From Rhinopithecus roxellana (taxonomy: Eukaryota; Chordata; Mammalia; Primates; Cercopithecidae), in NCBI RefSeq assembly GCF_007565055.1, contig NC_044555.1:40729235-40793234 (forward strand): a stretch of DNA of 64,000 nt, read 5' to 3'. Each line of letters starts with the position of its first letter. Position 1 is the first letter of the stretch. The notes beneath the pieces were generated by a model. It was not told the DNA's origin. It saw nothing but the letters and a program-made list of their open reading frames with translations, and did no database searches. Below are positions 22,365 through 33,377 of this stretch, piece by piece. Both the position numbers and the translations under genes were made by a program.

Positions 22365-24839
22365 CACAATTTCTTTATCCACTCATTGATTGATGGGCAT
22401 TTGGGCTGGTTCTATATTTTTGCAATTGTGTGTCCTGCTATAAACATGCATCATCAAGTATCTTTTTTCTATAATTACTTCTTTTCCTCTGGATGAATAC
22501 CCAGTAGTGGGATTGCTGAATCATTCTACTTTTAGTTCTTTAAGGAATCTCCCCCACCAATTAGACAAGAAAAGAAGAGAGAAGATCCAAATAAGCTCAA
22601 ATAGAAGCAAACAGGAGATAGTACAATCAACACAATAGAAATGCAAAAGGTCATTCAAGAGTACTCTAGACACCTTTATGCACATACACTAGAAAACCTA
22701 GAGGAGATAGATAAATTTCTGGAAAAATATAACCCTCCTAGCTTAAAGCAGAAATAATTAGAAACCCTGAAGAAACCAATAACAAGCAGCAAGATTGAAA
22801 TGGTAATAAATTGCCAACAAAAAAAAGTCCAGGACCAGATGGATTCACAGTTGAATTCTATCAGACGTTCAGAGAAAAATTGGTACCAATCCTACTGCCA
22901 CTATTCCAAAAGATAGAGAAAGAGGGAACCTTCTCTTAATTATTCTATTAAGCCAATATCACCCTAATACCCAAACCAGGAAAGGACATAACAACAACAA
23001 CAATACAGACCAATATCCCTGATGAATATAGATGCAACCATCCTTTAAAAATTAGCTAATTGAATCCAACAACATATCAGAAAGATAATCCACCATGATC
23101 AAGTGGGATTCATAGCAGGGATGCAGAGATGGTTTAACATATGCAAGTCAATACATGCGATACACCAAATAAAATAGAATTAAAAATAATCACATGGTCA
23201 TCTCCATAGATGCACAGAAAGCATTCGACAAAATCCAGCATGCCTTTATGATTAAAACCCTCAACAAAATTGACATGGAAAGGACATGCCTTAATATAAT
23301 AAAAGTCATCTATGACAAACCCACAGCCAACATGCTACTTAATGGGAAATAGTTGAAAGCATTCCCTCTGATAACTGGAGGAAGACAAGGATGCCCACTA
23401 CTTCTATCCAACATGGTACTGGAAGTCCTAGCCAGGGAAATCGGACAAGAGAAAGAAAGAAAGGGCATCCTAATCGGTTAAGAAAAAGTGAAAGTGTTTC
23501 TGTTTTCTGATGATACGGTCGTATACCTAGAGAACCCTAAAGACTCCTCCAGGAAGCTCCTAGAAATGATGAATTCAGCAAAGTTTCAGTGTACAAAATT
23601 AATGTACAAAATCAATAGTTCTGCTATATGCAAACAGCAACCAAGCAGTGAATTAGATCAATAACTTAACCCCTTTTACAATAGCTGCAAAAATAATAAA
23701 ATACTTATAAATATGCCTAACCTACGAGGTGAAAGACCTGTAAAAAGAAAAGTACAAAACACTACTGAAAGAAATGATAGATGACACAACCATCTATGAT
23801 TCGGATATGGAAACATATCCCAAGATCATTGATGGGTGAAATCAATATTGTAAAAATGACCATACTGCCAAAAGCAATCTGCAAATTCAATGAAATTCCC
23901 ATTAAAACACCACTGTCATTCCTCACAGAACTAGAAAAAGCAATTCTAAAATTCATATGGAACCAAAAAGAGCCCACATAGCCAAAGTAAGACTAAGCAA
24001 AAAGCACAAATCTAGAGGCATAACATTACCTGACTTTATACTATAAGGCCATAGTCACCAAAACAACATGGTGCTGATATTAAAATGTCACATAGAGCAA
24101 TAGAACAGAAGAGAGAACCCAGAAATAGTCCCAAATGCTTACAGCCAACTGATCTTCGACAAAACAAACAACATAAAGTGGGAAAAAGACACCATAATCA
24201 ACAACTGCTGCTGGGATAATTGGCAAGCCACATGTAAAAGAATGACACTGGATCCTTATCTCTCACCTTATACAAAATCAACTCAAGATGGATCTTAGAT
24301 CTTAAATCTAAGACCTGAAACCATAAAAATTCTAGAAGTTATCAGAAAAACTTTTCTAGACATTGCTTTAGGCAAAGCCTTCATGACCAACAATCCAAAA
24401 GCAAATGTAACAAAAAATATGATAAATAGGTGGGACTTAATTAAACTAAAAAGTTTCTGCACAGCAAAAGAAACAATCAGCAGAGTAAACAGACAACCTG
24501 CAGAGTGGGAGAACATCTTCACAATCTATACATCTGACAAAGCACTAGTATTCAGAATCTACAAGGACCTCAAACAAATTAGCAAGAAAAAATAAACAAT
24601 CTCCTAAAAAAAAAAAAAAAAAAAAATGGCTAAGGACACGAATAGACAATTCTCAAAAGAATATATACAAATGACCAACAAACATATGAAAACATGTTCA
24701 ACATCATAATGATCAGGGAAATGCAAATCAAAACCACAATGCGATACCATCTTGCTCCTGCAAGAATGGCTATAATCAAAAAACTCATAATATATGTTGG
24801 CAGTGATGTGGTGAAAAGGGGACACTTTTACACTGGTGG
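21922..24839. mobile_element. Twin-primed (5'-inverted) L1 nested in the forward L1
   Basis: The block is bounded by a 12-bp duplication CAGGCCAATATT at 21910-21921 and 24840-24851. The left part (21922 to about 22555) is an L1 3' end in reverse orientation with a T-rich tail against the left duplication. The right part (about 22556-24839) is L1 ORF2 in forward orientation. At the outer right end the ORF2 sequence stops just after 'acacttttacactgg', and the reverse piece resumes, in element order, about 45 bases further on. That geometry is the signature of twin priming, with a small deletion at the inversion point. Confidence 0.9.
22306..22364. repeat. (TG)n(TA)n microsatellite
   Basis: A GT run of about 15 units changes into a TA run of about 10 units within the 3'UTR of the twin-primed L1. 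Alternating purine-pyrimidine sequence of this kind can adopt Z-DNA and is usually length-variable. Confidence 0.95.
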
Positions 24840-25403
24840 CAGGCCAATATTCTTAAGAATATCAATGCAAAAATCCTCACAAAAGTACTGGAATACCAAA
24901 TACAGGAGCACATCAAAAGGCTTATCCACCATGATCAAGTAGGCTTTATTTCCGGGATGCAAGGTCAATTCAACACATGCAAATCAATACATGTGATTCA
25001 TCACATAGACAGAATCAAGGACAAAAACCACATGATTATCTCAATAGGTGCAGAAAGGCTTTTGATAAAATTCAGTATTGCTTCATGGTAAAAACTTTCA
25101 ATAAACTAGTTATTGAAGGAACATACCTCAAAATATAAAGAGCCATATATGACAAACCCACAGCCAACATCATACTGAACCAGAAAAAGCTTAAAGCATT
25201 CCTGTGGAAAACCAGCACAAGAATAAGATGCCCTCTCTCACCACTCCTATTCAACATAGTATTGGAACTTCTGGCCAGGGCAATCAGGCAAGAATAAGAA
25301 ATAAAGGGCATTCTAATAGGAAGAGAGAAATTCAAACTAGCTCTGTTTGCAGATACCATTATCTTATATCAAGCAAACCCCATGGTCTCAGCCCAAAAGC
25401 TTT

Positions 25404-25706
25404 ATTTATTTGTTTGTTTATTTATTTATTTATTTTTGAGACAGTGTCTCTCTCTGTCATCCAGGCTGGAGGGCAGTGGCGCAATCTTGGCTCACTGCAA
25501 CCTCCACTTCCAGGGTTCAAGGATTCTCCTGCCTCAGCCTCCTGAGTAGCTGCGATTACAGGTGCCTGACACCATGCCTGGGTAATTTTTATATTTTTAG
25601 TTTCACCATGTTGGCCAGGCTGGCCTGGAATTCCTGACCCCAAGTGATCTGCCCACCTCAGCCTTCCAAAGTGCTGGGACTACAGGCATGAGCCACTGCA
25701 CCAGGA
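25404..25706 (-). mobile_element. Alu (AluS/Sx-type), reverse, in the forward L1
   Basis: The reverse Alu has a TTTA-rich tail, two arms, and ends at the head '...GAGCCACTGCACCAGG'. Near-matching flanks 'cccaaaagcttta' (left) and 'ccccaaagtttct' (right) look like a diverged target duplication. The L1 reading resumes directly after it. A few internal bases are missing. Confidence 0.88.
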
Positions 25707-27127
25707 CCCCAAAGTTTCTTAAGCTGATAAGGAACTTCAGCAAACTTTCAGGATACAAAATCAGTGTGCAAAAATCACTAACATTTCTGTACACCAACAA
25801 CAGTGAAGTCAAGAGCCAAATGAGGAACAAACTCCTATTCACAATTCCCACAAAAAAGAATAAAATACCTAAAAATACAGCTAATAAAGGAGGTGAAAGA
25901 TCTCTACAAAGAGAACTACAAACAACTACTCAAAGAAATCAGAGATGACACAAACAAATAGAAAAATATTCCATGCTCCTGGATAGAAGGAATCAATATC
26001 GTTAAAACGGCCATACTGCCCAAAGCAATTCATAGATTCAAAACTATTCCCATGAAACTACCATTGACATTCTTCACAGAAATAGATAAAACTATTTTTA
26101 AATTCATATGAAATCAAAAAAGAGCCTGTATAGCCAAGGCACTCCTAAACAAAAAGAACAAAGCTGGAGGCATCACACCACCTAACTTCAAATTATACCA
26201 CAGGGCTACAGTAACCAAAACAGCCTGGTACTGGTACAAGCACAGACACATAGACCAATGGAACAGAAATAAGAGAATTCAGAAATAAGACTGCATATCT
26301 ACAACTATCTGATCTTCAACGAACCTGACAAGACAAGCAATGGGGAAAGGATTCCCTCTTCAATAAATGGTGCTGGGAATAATTACCTAGCCATATGCAG
26401 AGAATTGAAACTGGACCACTTCCTTACACCATATACAAAAATTAACTCAAGATGGATTAAATACTTAAATGTAAAACCCCAAACTATTAAGAACCCTGAA
26501 AGACAGCCTAGGAAATATCATTCAGGACATAGGCACATGCTACGATTTCATGACAAAGATGCCAAATGCTGTTGCAACAGAAGCAAACATTGACAAATGG
26601 GATCTAATTAAACAAAAGAGATTCTGCACAGCAAAAGAAACTATCAACAGAGTAGACAACCTATGGAAGGGGAGAAAATTTTTGCAAACTATTTATGTGA
26701 CAAAGGTCTAATATCCAGCATCTATAAAGAACTTAAATTTACAAGAATAAAACAAACAACCCTGTTAAAAAAATGGGCAAAGGACATGAACAGAAACTTC
26801 TCAGAAAGACATATATATGGCCAATAATCAAATGAAGAAAAGCTCAACATCACTGATCATTAGAGAAATGCAAATTAAAACCACAATGAGATACCATCTC
26901 ACACCAATCAGAATGGCTATTACTAAAAGCCAAAAAATAACTGATGCTGGTGAGGTTGTGTAGAAAAAGGAACGCTTATACGCTGTTGGTGGGAGTATAA
27001 ATTAGTCAACCATTGTGGAAGACAGTGTGGCAATTTCTCAAAGACCTAAAGACAGAAATACCATCAGACACAGCAATTCCATCACTGGGTTTATACTCAA
27101 AGGCATATAAATCATTCTGTTATAAAG

Positions 27128-27150
27128 ACACACACACACACACACACACC
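27128..27150. repeat. (AC)n microsatellite in L1
   Basis: A CA run of about 12 units expanded from the L1 sequence 'aaagacacatgcacacgtatg'. It lies in the ORF2 C-terminus. Confidence 0.9.
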
Positions 27151-27621
27151 TGTATGCTCATTGTGGCACTATTCACAATAGTAAAGACATGGAATCAACC
27201 TAAATGTCCATCAGTGATAGCCTGGATAAAGAGAAGGTGGTACATATACACCATGGAATACTATGCAGCCATATAGAGAAATGAAATCATGTCCTTTGCA
27301 GAGACGTGGATAGAGCTGGAGGCCATTATCCTTAGCAAACTAAAGCAGGAACAGAAAACCAAATATGGCATGTTCTCAATTATCAGTGGGAGCTAAATGA
27401 TGAAAACACATAGACACAGAGAGGGGAACAACACACACTGGGACCTATCAGAGGGTGGAAAGTGGGAGGAGGGAGAGGATCAGGAAAAATAACTAATGGA
27501 TACTGGAGTTAATAGCTGGATGATGAAATAACCTGTACAACAAACCCCCATGACACACGTTTACGTATGTAACAAATCTGCGCATTCTGCACGTGTACCC
27601 CTGAACTTAAAAGTTATAAAA

Positions 27622-27960
27622 AAAGTGTATCCATGTTCTTACATATTGCAGAATTTTCTTTTTTAAGGCTGAATAGTTTTCCATTTTATGTATATACTGG
27701 ATTCTTTATTCTTCTCTTGATGGACATTTAGGGTCTGTCTATATCTTGGCTATTATAAATAGAGTGCAATACATATGAGGTGTTAGTATCTTTCTAAAAT
27801 ACCAGAAACGGAATTCCTGGATAATATGTTGAGGAGCCTCCATATGATTTTTCATATTGGCTGTACCATTTTGCATGTTAACAAACAGTGTGCAAGGGTT
27901 CCAATTTCTCTACACTTCACCAACATTGGTCTTTTAGTAACCTATATTATTAATTCATTT
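27622..27960 (-). mobile_element. L1M 3'UTR fragment, right half
   Basis: Continues the fragment at 18391-18548: 'aaggctgaatagttttccatt', 'ttgatggacatttaggg', 'caagggttccaatttctctaca' in the order expected for a reverse L1M 3' end. The long forward L1 lies between the two halves. Confidence 0.8.
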
Positions 27961-28216
27961 TGCTCAAATAAACAGAATAACAGCCTATCTTCATTATATG
28001 ATGTCTTCTACTTTCGTAACAAGAATGTCATTTTGAAGCTACTAGTGAGGAACTTTTGATGGCCAAGAGTTCATAAATAAACAAAAATCATGCTAAATAT
28101 TGTTATTATCTTTCCTTTTTTATTATATATGTGTTCATTGAAATTTATTTCAGTTCTCCATGAGGAAAACTCTTTGTTATTGTCCTTGGCACGAGTTTAC
28201 TAGTAATGAATTATCT

Positions 28217-28511
28217 TTTTTTTTTTTTGCTTTTATTTATTTATTTTTATTTCTATTTTTTTGTTGAGACACAGTCTCTCCCTGTTGCTGAGGCTGGAGT
28301 GTGTTGGAGTGATCTAGGCTCACTGCAACCTTTGCCTTCTGCCTACAAGCGATTCTTGTGACTCAGTCACCTGAGTAGCTGAGATTACAGGCATGTGCCA
28401 CCACACCCAGTTAATTTTTGTATCTTTAATACAATTCCTGGCCTGAAGTGATCCACCCACCTTGGCCTCCCAAAGTGCTGAGATTACAGCATGATCCACC
28501 ACTCTTAGCCT
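28217..28511 (-). mobile_element. Old Alu, reverse
   Basis: A diverged reverse Alu with T-rich tail, 'ctcactgcaacctttgcc' and 'cctcccaaagtgctgagattaca'. One part around the middle linker is deleted. Probably AluJ. Confidence 0.85.
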
Positions 28512-28579
28512 CTTTTTTTGTGTGTATGCATGGGTTAAATGCCATTATTTCACTTTCATTTTTATTTTATATAAATTTT

Positions 28580-29870
28580 TATTTTTAATTTAAGACAGAA
28601 TGTTGTGAAGTTACACAGAGTGGTCCTATGCACCTTTCATTAAGCTTCCTTCAAAGACTGTGTTTTACTATACTATAGTACATTATCAAAACCAGGACAC
28701 TGACTTTGATAAAATGCTATTACTTAAGGTACAGACCTTATTTAGATATTACTGTTGTTTACATACAATCGTGTGTGTGTGTGTGTAGGTCTCAAGTGTG
28801 TATACTTACTTTACTGTCACCATTATTAGGATTCACAACTCTTCCATTATCACAATTAAAGACACCAGTGGTACCCCTTTATAGTCACACTTTCCACAAC
28901 TTTAATCCCTGGAAGCTACTGATCTGTTGTTCATCACTAAAATGTAGCCACTTCAACAATGTTATTTGAATAGAATAATAGAGTATGCAATCATTTGTGA
29001 TTTCCTTTGATACATTTAGCATAATGTCAAGATCCATTGTGTACTAATAATCTGCCCTTTTATATTGCAGAACAGAATTCCATTGTACTGATGTCCAATT
29101 TTTTGATCTATTTGCTCATTACAGGCTATATATGTTGTTGCCTGTATCTGGCTATTACAAATAAAACTTATAAATCTTAATTAACAGGTTTTTCTGGTGT
29201 GAAAATAAGTTTGTATTTTTCCAGGATAAAATCCAAGGAGAGTGGGATTAGTGTTATGGTAGTTGTATGTATAATATATATACAATTATATACATATGTG
29301 TATATAAATATGTATATAAATTGTTTCTCCCCACTCTATCACAGCCATATATATATATAACTTTTAATATGTATTCACAGTAGCTGTACCATATTACATT
29401 CTCATCAGCAATATATAAAAGATCCTGAATCCTTCCTTCCATTTGATATTGTCAGCATTTTTTTCAAACATTAACAATATGTAGTGGTATCTCATCATAA
29501 TTTTAATTTGTATTTGTTTATTAATGAATAATGCTGAACATTGTTTCACATGATTGTGATACATATTTTTTTTTCTGTGAAGTGATTAAACTTTAAAAAT
29601 TTTCTAATTGCTTTGATGTTCACCTTAGTGAGTTATTTATATTGTATATCCTGGATATGAGTACTTCATCAAATATGTGATTTGGAAATAGTCCCCGTAA
29701 TTTCTGGCTTGTGTTTTTCTCCACTCAACAGTTTTTGTTTTGTTTTGTAAAGCACAACTTTTGAATTTTTATAAACTCTAATTTATGAATTTATGGATTA
29801 CGCATTTGACATCATATCTAAAAACTATTTGCCTATGTCACAAATAGTTTGTCTTTTCTTTTGAATTTAA
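28580..29870 (-). mobile_element. Ancient L1M (L1MC/L1ME-type) 3' region, reverse
   Basis: The segment order matches an ancient L1 3' end: 'ggattcacaactcttcc', 'tcatcactaaaatgtagcc', 'cttgatac...tagcataatgtcaagatcc', 'ctggctattacaaataaa', 'agtgggattagtgttatgg', 'ctcatcagcaatat', 'gtcagcatttt'. An AT-rich run at about 29275-29365 has been inserted or expanded. Strongly diverged. Confidence 0.75.
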
Positions 29871-29984
29871 TTTTTTACTGTACAGTCACCACTATCTAAT
29901 TCAAGAACATTTTCATCATGACAAAAAGAAGCACTGTATCCATTAACAACTCCTTCCCACTCTACCTCCATCCTAACTTTTTAG

Positions 29985-30270
29985 GGGCAGAGTTGTGTCA
30001 CCCCCAAAATTTATACGTTGAAGCCTTAATCCCCAGTAACTCAGAATATGACTATATGTGGTGATAGAGCGTTTGAAGAAGTGATTAATGTTAAGTGAAT
30101 TTATTAGGGTGACCCATAATCTAATATGACTAGTGCCATTTTAAGAACAGAAGATTACAATACAGATGCACGCATAAAACTTGTGACTACCTCATATGGA
30201 CCACATGACAAACTTTGTGTGACATGGATAACCATGAGAGAATGCACAGCAAAATGGTGGTCATCTGCAA
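29985..30270 (+). mobile_element. MaLR/MLT-like LTR fragment
   Basis: 'agttgtgtcacccccaaaatttatacgttgaagcc', 'ccagtaactcagaatatgac', 'agggtgacccataatctaatatgactagtg' form the well-known start-to-middle of a MaLR-type mammalian LTR. A second piece of the same family lies at 31609-31736. The exact subfamily is uncertain. Confidence 0.55.
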
Positions 30271-30600
30271 GCTAAGCAAGGAAACCTCAAAAGAAACCAA
30301 ACCAGCCAAAAATTTGACTTCAATTTCTAGTCTCTAGGAAGTGTAAGAAAAGGTTTTAAGTCATTCATTCTGTGGCGATTTGTTAAAGAAGTATGAGCAA
30401 AGTAATACATAGCCTCTAGCAATGACTTATTTGCATTCTGTCTCATACATATGTATGTATAATGTATATATACACACACATATGTATATAAATTTGTCTC
30501 TATAGTCTCTCTGTATATATGTGTGTATATATATACACACATATATATAAATTTATCTCAATAAATGTCAGTTATAGGCATTCCATAAAATTGAGATCAT
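30271..30600. repeat. No gene; TATA/CA microsatellite
   Basis: Positions 30440-30550 hold alternating TATG/TACACA runs. The rest is sequence I cannot assign. Short open frames here are translations of the microsatellite. Confidence 0.7.
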
Positions 30601-31605
30601 ATAATATGTGGCTTTTTATGTTTGGCTTTAAGTGTATAAGTCATTTGCCTCTTTTGTTAGGTTTATTTCTAAATATTTTATTTTTGATTTTATAGAATTT
30701 TAAAATTATTTTAACTATTTATTGTTAGTATATAGAACTAAGTTTTGTGTCTTAATTTTGTTTCCTACAAATGTACTGAATTTTTATATTAGTTCAAACA
30801 GTTTTTGTTATTTTTGTTATTATTTAACCTTTAGGGTTTTATAAATATAAAATCCTGCCATATGTGAACAGAGATAATGTCACTTTTTTCTTTCCAATGT
30901 GGATACATTTTATTTCTTTTTCTCCATATTGCTCTGACTAGGACTTCCACTTCTATGTTGAATGGAAGTAGCAAAAATAAAAAATCACAAATCGAATTAA
31001 AAGAAGCCTGCTTTTTCTGTCTTTCAATACGTTTACCTTTACTGGAAGTCTTTATACTGTTGCATGAATTCTTGTTACTGTATAGTGTCCTTTTATATCA
31101 ACTAAAAGTACTTTATTCTTTATTGTAAGGCATGACTAGTGGTAATGCTCGCTCAGCTTTTATTTATTGGGGAATTTCTTTATTTCTCCATTATTTATGA
31201 AGAAAAGTTTTGCCAAATGTAGAATTATTGGTTGACATTTTTTTCAACATTTAAATATATCCCACTACTTTTGGTCTTCCAAGCTTTCTGTTGGAAAATC
31301 AGATGGAATTTTTATTGATAATTCCTTTTAAGTTATCAGTCACTTTACTCTTGATGCTTTCAATATTCTGTTTTTATGTTTGGCTTTCAGCGGTTTAATT
31401 ATAATGTGTTTCGGTGTGGGTCTCTGAGTTTATTCTACTTGTGTTGAGCTTTTCAAATTTGTAGATCTATGTTGTTTCTCAAATTAGTCAAGTTTTTGGC
31501 CATGTTTTCTTCAAGTAATCTTTCTGTTCCTTTCTCATTTTCTTCATTTGTAAAACTTTTATAATATTGCTCTTCTTGACAGTGTCCCATAAGTCTTTTA
31601 GGCTG
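30600..31605 (-). mobile_element. Ancient L1M ORF2 and inter-ORF fragments, reverse
   Basis: Positions 30640-30965 match a diverged reverse L1 reverse-transcriptase region ('ttaggtttatttctaaatatttta', 'ctctgactaggacttcca', 'atgttgaatggaag'). Positions about 31190-31600 match the inter-ORF/ORF1 side ('gccaaatgtagaattattggttgac', 'cggtgtgggtctctgagttta'), so internal sequence is missing between the two. Confidence 0.7.
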
Positions 31606-31736
31606 TTATGAACTGAATTGTGTCCACCCCCAAAAATTAATTAATGTTGAAGCACAAAGTCTTAATGTGACTATATTTGGAAATCAGATCTTTAAAAAGG
31701 AGGTAATTCATGTTAAATGCAGAAATAAGCATGGGA
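31606..31736 (+). mobile_element. MaLR/MLT-like LTR fragment, second copy
   Basis: 'ctgaattgtgtccacccccaaaa', 'tgttgaagca', 'atgtgactatatttggaaatcag' parallel the piece at 29985. Truncated on the right where the ERV-like repeat begins. Confidence 0.5.
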
Positions 31737-32804
31737 CCTTTTATGCTTTTCCCACATGTTGGCCTTCTGGGTTCCCTCTCCCTAAGCCCAATCCCAAGCC
31801 AACCAGTTTCAGGTGTGGGAAATTATCTTTCTAGTTTGTAGGATGCATTTCAGGTGAGTGTCCCATACTATGGAGACACAGTTACCTAAGAAAAGAAGAG
31901 AAGAAAATGTGCCTTTTAAAGGAGTCCCAGGGGTTTAGGATGCATTCTAAAGGGGTACAGACTGAAGATGAATGGCTACCCAGCTAGGAAGAGGAGAGCA
32001 GGCATCACTGGTTCTACTCTCAGATAGCCGGGGTAAGTGAGGTAGAGTGACAAGAGCGTTCTCTTTGCCTCTTCCATCCTTGCACCCCCGAGTCCTGGTG
32101 ACCTTGACAGGCACTGCCATGAGTGCCAAAGCAGCTTGTACCCATGAAGCAGGGAGGGACTAGAGAAGAGGAATTATCCACTCTCACCTATATCTCTTTC
32201 CCACCTACTGTCAGCAACCTTAGAGTTCCTTAGACCTTATTTATGCCATGGATACTAACGTGGCCTATATCCATGAAACAGGAAGCTCAGGCTTGGCTTA
32301 ATTGGCAGGAATTAGCCATGCTCACCTGCGCTGTGCCTTTTAACCTCTGTTGTCATTTGCCTCTGGATTCCTTATGTCCAGATTTATTTCGTAGGACTTT
32401 GACCCGAAGCTTGGAATTGAGTCTGGAACAAAAATGTATCTCGAGGGAGGAGGTTGCACGCATTCCTTATCATAAGCCGAATGCTAAGGTGAAACTGTGG
32501 AACTGAGTTCTCTTCCAATGAGAGAGAGGAAAGGATGTCATGTGACACACTCAGATAACTTGTGGCTATAGCTATGCCTGCTAGGATTTGGGTGCCTGGT
32601 GCTTGGCTTTGGTTAGTTCCCTTGGTCTTACTTTCCCAAAAAGGAAACCTCTGGGTCATGGACACTCTATTTATTCCCTATTTATTCCATCACCTGGCAG
32701 GATTTGCAGGATAATTTCTCAGAAGTAGAATATTGATGCAGACTTCTACATTACCCATACCTCTTGTTCTTTCTGAGCTGCAGCCAGGAATTCCTGGTTG
32801 GTTT
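31737..32804. repeat. Unassigned old repeat, part beyond LTR copy 2
   Basis: This stretch is more GC-rich than its neighbours and has no intact frame above about 93 codons. It continues, across solo LTR copy 2, into the repeat at 33378-35580. The style of the sequence suggests degraded internal retroviral DNA, but I cannot name the family. I describe it only; there is no functional viral gene here. Confidence 0.45.
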
Positions 32805-33377
32805 TGTTATGCCCAGACCGTTTATTCCCCAAAGAAGACCACCAGAGTCCAGAGTCAAAGCCAAGTGGCAAGGATCTTTACTGCAAGTTCGAACTTGGTC
32901 CCCCCATTCCACAGCGTACAAGAGGGCCCCGAACGATGCCTGTGGTCTCTTTTTATAGCCCGATGTAAACAGGATATGCTAAGTTACAGAGGAACAAGGG
33001 TATTCTTTTGGTTACAACATTACAATTGGTTGTCATTTTAAGTTATACATTTAGTAGTTTTCTATTGGTTCCCGCGCTTTCAGTAAAAACCACAAACGGT
33101 TGTGACCTTATCGGGGGACTCTCCAGGTGGTGTTTTTCCAAAGTTGAGATATATGGAGGAATGTGTTTGTGCTGGGCCCAGGGCTGAGGAATGTGTGAAT
33201 GTGTTTGTGTTGGGCTCAGGAAGTTGAGATATATGGAGGAATGTGTTTGTGCTGGGCCCAGGGCTGAGGAATGTGTGAATGTGTTTGTGTTGGGCTCAGG
33301 AAGTTGAGATATATGGAGGAATGTGTTTGTGCTGGGCCCAGGGCTGAGGAATGTGTGAATGTGTTTGTGCTCTTTCA
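32805..33377 (-). mobile_element. Solo LTR, gammaretrovirus-like, copy 2
   Basis: The plus-strand sequence begins TGTTATGCCC and ends CTCTTTCA, with the 4-bp duplication GTTT on both sides (32801-32804, 33378-33381). On the minus strand there is a CCAAT box (in 'GGGAACCAATAG'), a TATA-like CTATAAAAA (about 32957-32949) and AATAAA (32826-32821). It closely resembles copy 1 over the promoter-proximal half. It differs by carrying almost three copies of an 80-bp unit in U3 and by lacking the extra segment of copy 1. Confidence 0.9.
33141..33369 (-). repeat. 80-bp U3 tandem repeat in LTR copy 2
   Basis: A unit beginning AAGTTGAGATATATGGAGGA starts at 33141, 33221 and 33301, exactly 80 bp apart; the last unit is cut at about 70 bp by the LTR edge. 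Units look identical. U3 repeats of this size in gammaretroviral LTRs usually act as enhancers and change in number. Confidence 0.95.

Larger units (their letters stand above)
18549..27621 (+). mobile_element. Long forward L1 (L1PB/L1PA-type), interrupted twice
   Basis: Segments 18549-21921, 24840-25403 and 25707-27621 form one forward L1: 5'UTR (18549 to about 20150), ORF1 start (20151), a deletion joining ORF1 to the ORF2 endonuclease near 20570, reverse transcriptase (about 21600-25400, across the insertion), ORF2 C-terminus and 3'UTR, with the A-rich end at about 27621. It is interrupted by the twin-primed L1 (21922-24839) and an Alu (25404-25706). It split the older L1M, whose halves flank it; the flanks share a diverged ~20-bp duplication. 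Confidence 0.88.
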
